From: CAINVV01 sp964528535
Lineage (GTDB): Bacteria; Bacteroidota; Bacteroidia; Bacteroidales; Prolixibacteraceae
Length of the DNA stretch: 10,567 nucleotides
Reading direction: 5' to 3'
Assembly: GCA_964528535.1 (NCBI GenBank)
Contig: CAZGSQ010000134.1
Location: forward strand, 1-10,567
Both the position numbers and the translations under genes were made by a program. The stretch's first letter is position 1; each line of letters begins with the position of its first letter. A model generated the notes under the pieces. That model was given only the letters and a program-made list of their open reading frames with translations. It did no database searches and had not been told where the DNA came from. Shown here one piece after another: positions 6,624 to 10,567 of the stretch.

Positions 6624-8471
6624 TTATTTAAGACCATAACCATTGTTGTTTAGAACGCCCAGACTGCTGATGATGATTTCACTGTGAATGGGCAAGACAT
6701 AAGGCGCGGGGGCATTTCCGGTATTGTCGGTGTAGCCTCTCCAGGTTGTCGTCACATAGGCTGCCGGTTCGAGGGTGGTGGTGTTGATCATCGAACGCGC
6801 CCAGCTGATTTTGGTATAGCCGTCGGGGTTATCGCCCTTGTTGGGAGTATCTTTCACGGGTGGTTCTATGGCCGGTTTGCTCCAGATGTCGTAAAATGCA
6901 AGGGTAAAGTCGCTGTTGGTCTTGTAGTACAGATAGGCCGGAAGTGCGGAGTAGGTGCCAGTTCCGTTGTTGGCATCGATGCCCATCTGGGTAAGTTTGA
7001 CCCTGGATTCAGCTATCTTCTTGCCGTAAAGGTTCCAGCGGATGAGGTCATACTTGCGCATGCATTCGCCGCCAAACTCCCATGATCTTTCGTTGACAAT
7101 GGCAGTAAAGAAATTTGCCTTGTTGGAAGAGACGGTGTTGACATAATTGGTCACCTTTTCGCTCCAGACAGAAGCATCGAAGGCTCTTTGGCGCACCCGG
7201 CTCAGGGCTGCCTTGGCTTCTGCGGTAGGACCGTTCAATTCATTGTCGGCTTCGGCAAACATGAGCAGCACATCTGAATAGCGCATCATTGGCCAATTGA
7301 TTCCCGTTCCTTTTGCCGAGGCAGCGCCCGGTGGTGTATTGAGCCACAGGCGGTTCCATTTTCCCGGGGCAATAGAGGTGGGTCCTGTTGGCTGTTGCTT
7401 CAGGTCCTTGTCGTAATAAATGATGGAACAGGTAACCGGAAACCGCTTGTCTGTTTTGTCGAAGGTATACATGTAGCTGATGGGCAGGCAGAGGTAGGCC
7501 GATCCTGTTCCATAAGGATGCGTACCGGCATCCACCCTGACGCCATGGTTCCAGGCCACATCGCCATATCCTGCCTGGAAGGCAACTTCATAAAGAATGT
7601 CGTCATTGACAGGCGTCACATTTTTACATTCGTTCAAGAATATTTTTCCGAAATCGGGGTTCAATGGCCTATCTTTCAGGTCCATCAACTTTTTGGCGTA
7701 ATCGCGTGCCATTTTGTAGTAATCTGCATAATCGCCCTTTCGCTGCATGGTTCCATCGTAGCGCATGGAATATCCTGCCCGGGTCAGTGCCAGGCGGGAG
7801 ATCATTCCAAGCACAAATTCACGGTTGATGCGTTCGATGCCGCCGGAAAGCTGGTCGGCCCACTGCATCGAGGGTTCAATCTCAACCAGGTCCTTCAGAA
7901 CCTTGGTCAGGATGGTGTCCCTGTCTGTACGAGGAAGGTAAAATTCATCACCTGCCTTTGTGCCGGTGGTCTTGTAAGGCACATCCGCCCAGAAATTTTG
8001 CAGAATATAGTACCAGTAGGCACGCAGGGTAAGTGCTTCGCCCAACAATTGTTTCATTCCCTTGTTTTTGAGCGGATCGTTGTACAAAGCACTGCCCTTG
8101 ATGCCTTCGATGCATTGATTGGCCCTGTTGATGGCATTGTAGGTATTGTTCCAGGTGGTCTTGAAATCGGCAAAGGTGGGCGACAATTTTGCCTCCAGCG
8201 ACCAGACATCGCGGCGGGAATTATCAGGTGCGGCCCCAACGCCTCCGCATTCAATATCCGAATTTCCCGTAAAAACATTGGATAACCTTGAGGTAAAAGC
8301 ATCCTGGTTGAACAGGGCATAAATGCTCATGACGGCCTTTTGGGCGTCTGTTTCATTGGCAAAGATGTAAGTATCTGTAAATGCCGAAGGAGAATCCGTA
8401 TTCAGATATTTCTCACAGGCAGTGAAAAGTACCGCTGCGGCAACCAATATGTAGATGGTAATTTTTTTCAT
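6624..8471 (-). CDS. susD: SusD/RagB-family nutrient-binding outer membrane lipoprotein
   Basis: SusD-like protein of 615 residues, the lid that captures glycan fragments and delivers them to the SusC channel. It begins MKKITIY and has a lipoprotein signal with the lipobox LFTAC (Cys19), after which EKYLNTDSP is typical of SusD mature N-termini. Helical TPR-like segments cover most of the chain. Family hallmarks include the N-terminal stretch DAQKAVMSIYALF (42-54), LRAYWYYILQNFWADVPY (149-166), MRYSDVLLMFAEADNEL (396-412) and ERSWEFGGE followed by RKYDLIRW (461-479). Length is at the upper end of the family. The ATG at 8469-8471 lies 26 bases after the susC stop, and the downstream lipoprotein follows by 12 bases. 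The sugar-binding specificity cannot be read from sequence; pectic substrate is inferred from neighbours. Confidence 0.96.
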   Translation of the reverse strand: MKKITIYILVAAAVLFTACEKYLNTDSPSAFTDTYIFANETDAQKAVMSIYALFNQDAFTSRLSNVFTGNSDIECGGVGAAPDNSRRDVWSLEAKLSPTFADFKTTWNNTYNAINRANQCIEGIKGSALYNDPLKNKGMKQLLGEALTLRAYWYYILQNFWADVPYKTTGTKAGDEFYLPRTDRDTILTKVLKDLVEIEPSMQWADQLSGGIERINREFVLGMISRLALTRAGYSMRYDGTMQRKGDYADYYKMARDYAKKLMDLKDRPLNPDFGKIFLNECKNVTPVNDDILYEVAFQAGYGDVAWNHGVRVDAGTHPYGTGSAYLCLPISYMYTFDKTDKRFPVTCSIIYYDKDLKQQPTGPTSIAPGKWNRLWLNTPPGAASAKGTGINWPMMRYSDVLLMFAEADNELNGPTAEAKAALSRVRQRAFDASVWSEKVTNYVNTVSSNKANFFTAIVNERSWEFGGECMRKYDLIRWNLYGKKIAESRVKLTQMGIDANNGTGTYSALPAYLYYKTNSDFTLAFYDIWSKPAIEPPVKDTPNKGDNPDGYTKISWARSMINTTTLEPAAYVTTTWRGYTDNTGNAPAPYVLPIHSEIIISSLGVLNNNGYGLK

Positions 8472-8497
8472 GTCTCTAATTTTTACTGTTAACCTGA

Positions 8498-10513
8498 TTA
8501 AAATACTACGTTAACACCAACGGTGATGGAACGGCTTTTGGGATAGGCCGAATAGTCGACGCCGGGTGTAAGCGCGTTGTAAGAGCTGTTCCTAATACTC
8601 GAACTGACTTCCGGATCGTATCCTGAATAGTTGGTCCAAACCCATAGGTTGGTTCCGGTAGCATAGAACCGAAGCTGGGACATTTTGATCTTACTTGTAA
8701 TTCGCTGTGGCACAGTATATCCCAGGGTTAAATTGTTCAGTCGAAGAAATGACCCATCTTCAATGGCCCACGAATGGATGATGGCTACTGCATTGCCAAA
8801 CGAGAACGGTGACCAGATGTTGGCATTTTGGTTGAGCGCACGCAATTGTTCGAGATCGGTTACCACGGCACCAGCATCGTTGATGTACTTGAACCTGCTC
8901 GATGAGTTCATGGTGTTCAGCATGTTCCCATAAGTTGTCCTGTAGTTTTGACTGGCTGCAATTTTGTTGGCATTGTAGATGCTGTTTCCGTATACCCAGT
9001 TAAAGAACACAGAAAGATCAAATTGCTTGTATTGTGCTGACAGGTTAAATCCACCCGTATTTTTCGGATTCGCATTCCCGATTACTTTGCGGTCATATCC
9101 GTCTACAATTCCATCGGGAGTTCCATTAGGACCCGAGATATCTTTGAGTTTCAAAGTTCCCGGTCTTATTCCGATGGTGCCGCCCAAAAGACCTGTTGTG
9201 GGAACTCCCGTCTTGAGCGCATAGAGGTTCTTGATGGCATCGTAGCCTGAGAAATCGTCCACAGAATAGAAACCATCCGTTACATAGCCGTACATCAGTC
9301 CGACAGTCTGCCCGACCATCAACCTGTAGTCATCCTGATTTTTCAGGTCGGTGCTGGCCCAGTTGGAAGAAAATGCCTTTTCGTTCACACCATCCAGCTC
9401 GTCAATGTTTGACTTGTTGATGCCAATGTTGACGGATGCCATGAGTGAGAAATCCTTTTTCTGGATGATTCTTCCATTGATAGTGAATTCGACGCCCTTG
9501 TTGGATGTTTTTCCGATGTTTCGCATCTGTTTGGTATAGCCCAGGTAAGATGGAATGTCAGATTCTACAAGCAAATCTTTGGTGGTGTTCCAATATAGAT
9601 CGACAGTACCGGTTAATCTCTCCTTGAAGAGGCCAAAATCGAGTCCGGCATTCCTGGTTATTGTCGTTTCCCATTTCAAATCGGGATTCACCAGCAAGCT
9701 GGAGGCGGGCACATAGTAGGGATTTGCCACATCGCCCATTCCATAGGTCCGGGTATTGCTGATGGCGTAGGAGCGTTTCCACAAATCACTTCCGATGCGG
9801 TTATTTCCCGCCTGGCCGTAACTTGTACGCACCTTCAGGTTGGAGATGGCTGTTTTCCCCTTCAGGAATTTCTCCTCCGAGATTCTCCAGGCTACTGCGG
9901 CAGCAGGAAAGATGCCCCAACGCTTTACCGGAGCAAACTTGCTGGAACCATCGGCACGAATGGTAAAGGTGAAGAGGTATCTTTCGTCATATTTGTAAAT
10001 ACCACGCCCGAAGAAGGACTCCAGCTTGTCTTCAGTGCTGACATTTGTAGAAATCCTGTCGACGGTACCAAGGGCCATGTTGGCGAACATCTTCTCCGGA
10101 GCAAGCGTTTCGGAGAAATATTTTGCCCTTTGGAAATAGGTAACTGAGTTCCCCGATACGATCTCCTGGCCCACCATCAGGTTCAAATCCTGCTTCTTGC
10201 CGGGTTTGAAAGTGTAGGTAAGGGTATTTGCCACGCGAAAACTGGGAGAGGTGGTGGTGGTAAGCTCGCCCAACGGAAGGTTGCCTCCTTCGTTGCGGGA
10301 GGTTGTGGTGAGCGGACCATAATAACGCTTGTTGTCGTCGTAAGAGTTGCCATAGCCGACTTCCGACCTGAATGTTAAGGCTTTGATTATTTGCCAGCTG
10401 AGTCCCACATTGGCGTTCAGGGCCTGTGTTTTGCGGTTGCGCCAGTCCTGGGCTGCCAGTTGGGTAGGATTGATGAGCGAGCGGATGAATGAATCGTAAT
10501 CGACGCTTGCCTG
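8498..10513 (-). CDS. susC: SusC/RagA-family TonB-dependent outer membrane transporter (partial, N-terminus lost at contig end)
   Basis: C-terminal 671 residues of a SusC-like TonB-dependent channel that imports glycan fragments. The true fragment begins with Gln-Ala-Ser-Val at 10513. Reading further gives MLFRS, which is translated sequencing adapter and not protein. What remains is beta-barrel: RADGSSKFAP and WGIFPAAAVAWRISEEKFL, LKVRTSYGQAGNNRIG, NPDLKWETT near the middle, LNNLTLGYTVP, and a final strand ending GVNVVF with terminal Phe, the usual outer-membrane assembly signal. Full-length SusC proteins are about 1000 residues, so roughly 350-400 are missing: signal peptide, carboxypeptidase-like extension, TonB box and plug. 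It is the first gene of the operon visible here; the promoter and any sigma/anti-sigma or other regulator lie beyond the contig. Confidence 0.95.
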   Translation of the reverse strand, partial: QASVDYDSFIRSLINPTQLAAQDWRNRKTQALNANVGLSWQIIKALTFRSEVGYGNSYDDNKRYYGPLTTTSRNEGGNLPLGELTTTTSPSFRVANTLTYTFKPGKKQDLNLMVGQEIVSGNSVTYFQRAKYFSETLAPEKMFANMALGTVDRISTNVSTEDKLESFFGRGIYKYDERYLFTFTIRADGSSKFAPVKRWGIFPAAAVAWRISEEKFLKGKTAISNLKVRTSYGQAGNNRIGSDLWKRSYAISNTRTYGMGDVANPYYVPASSLLVNPDLKWETTITRNAGLDFGLFKERLTGTVDLYWNTTKDLLVESDIPSYLGYTKQMRNIGKTSNKGVEFTINGRIIQKKDFSLMASVNIGINKSNIDELDGVNEKAFSSNWASTDLKNQDDYRLMVGQTVGLMYGYVTDGFYSVDDFSGYDAIKNLYALKTGVPTTGLLGGTIGIRPGTLKLKDISGPNGTPDGIVDGYDRKVIGNANPKNTGGFNLSAQYKQFDLSVFFNWVYGNSIYNANKIAASQNYRTTYGNMLNTMNSSSRFKYINDAGAVVTDLEQLRALNQNANIWSPFSFGNAVAIIHSWAIEDGSFLRLNNLTLGYTVPQRITSKIKMSQLRFYATGTNLWVWTNYSGYDPEVSSSIRNSSYNALTPGVDYSAYPKSRSITVGVNVVF

Positions 10514-10567
10514 AGATCGGAAGAGCACACGTCTGAACTCCAGTCACCCGAAGCTAGCTCGTATGCC
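10514..10567 (+). other. Illumina TruSeq adapter and index, non-genomic
   Basis: Bases 10514-10547 match the TruSeq index-side adapter in full (it begins AGATCGGAAGAGC and ends CCAGTCAC). The next eight bases, CCGAAGCT, sit where the sample index belongs. Bases 10556-10567 (AGCTCGTATGCC) match the adapter's continuation ATCTCGTATGCC with one mismatch at 10557. Read on the minus strand the adapter encodes the start MTGVQTCALPIS, a string I recognise as a recurring adapter artefact in protein databases. This stretch should be trimmed and no start codon in it should be used. Confidence 0.97.

Noticed and set aside
7395..8285. A 296-codon open frame on the + strand opposite susD
   Set aside because: It lies wholly antisense to a clear SusD gene, its translation resembles no family I know and is low in protein-like structure; it is a shadow frame produced by susD codon use.
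1..10513. CRISPR arrays, tRNA or rRNA genes, insertion sequences and phage genes
   Set aside because: I looked for regularly spaced direct repeats, transposase motifs and structural RNA hallmarks; almost all sequence is accounted for by the seven genes and nothing of these kinds is visible.

Overview
The window is one end of a draft contig from a member of the Bacteroidota. The evidence is a SusC/SusD pair, lipoprotein signals with Leu-x-Gly/Ala-Cys lipoboxes, a type IX secretion (T9SS) sorting tail on one enzyme, and weak Shine-Dalgarno sequences. The exact family cannot be resolved from these genes. The last 54 bases (10514-10567) are not genomic. They are Illumina TruSeq adapter plus index, so the natural sequence ends at 10513.

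Layout: bases 1-298 hold the C-terminal end of a histidine kinase on the + strand, running off the left edge. A convergent gap follows (299-469). Everything from 470 to 10513 is a single minus-strand operon, read right to left: susC (5' end lost at the contig edge), susD, a two-part beta-helix surface lipoprotein (DUF4957/DUF5123 type), a PL1 pectate lyase with a T9SS tail, a CE8 pectin methylesterase, and a GH28 polygalacturonase. Spacings are 26, 12, 106, 9 and 33 bases in that order, using the preferred starts. The only large gap, between the binding lipoprotein and the pectate lyase, carries a strong hairpin followed by a T run on the coding strand.

Functionally this is a polysaccharide utilization locus for homogalacturonan (pectin backbone). 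A working model (inference) is that the secreted or surface pectate lyase cuts the polymer, the beta-helix lipoprotein and SusD capture fragments, SusC imports them with TonB energy, and the CE8 esterase and GH28 hydrolase finish de-esterification and hydrolysis, probably in the periplasm. The set is a recognisable pectin locus rather than a wholly new system. The points most worth a second look are the intra-operon hairpin, the pectate lyase carrying both a lipobox and a T9SS tail, the beta-helix protein in the SusE/F position, and the adapter contamination that creates false protein N-termini.
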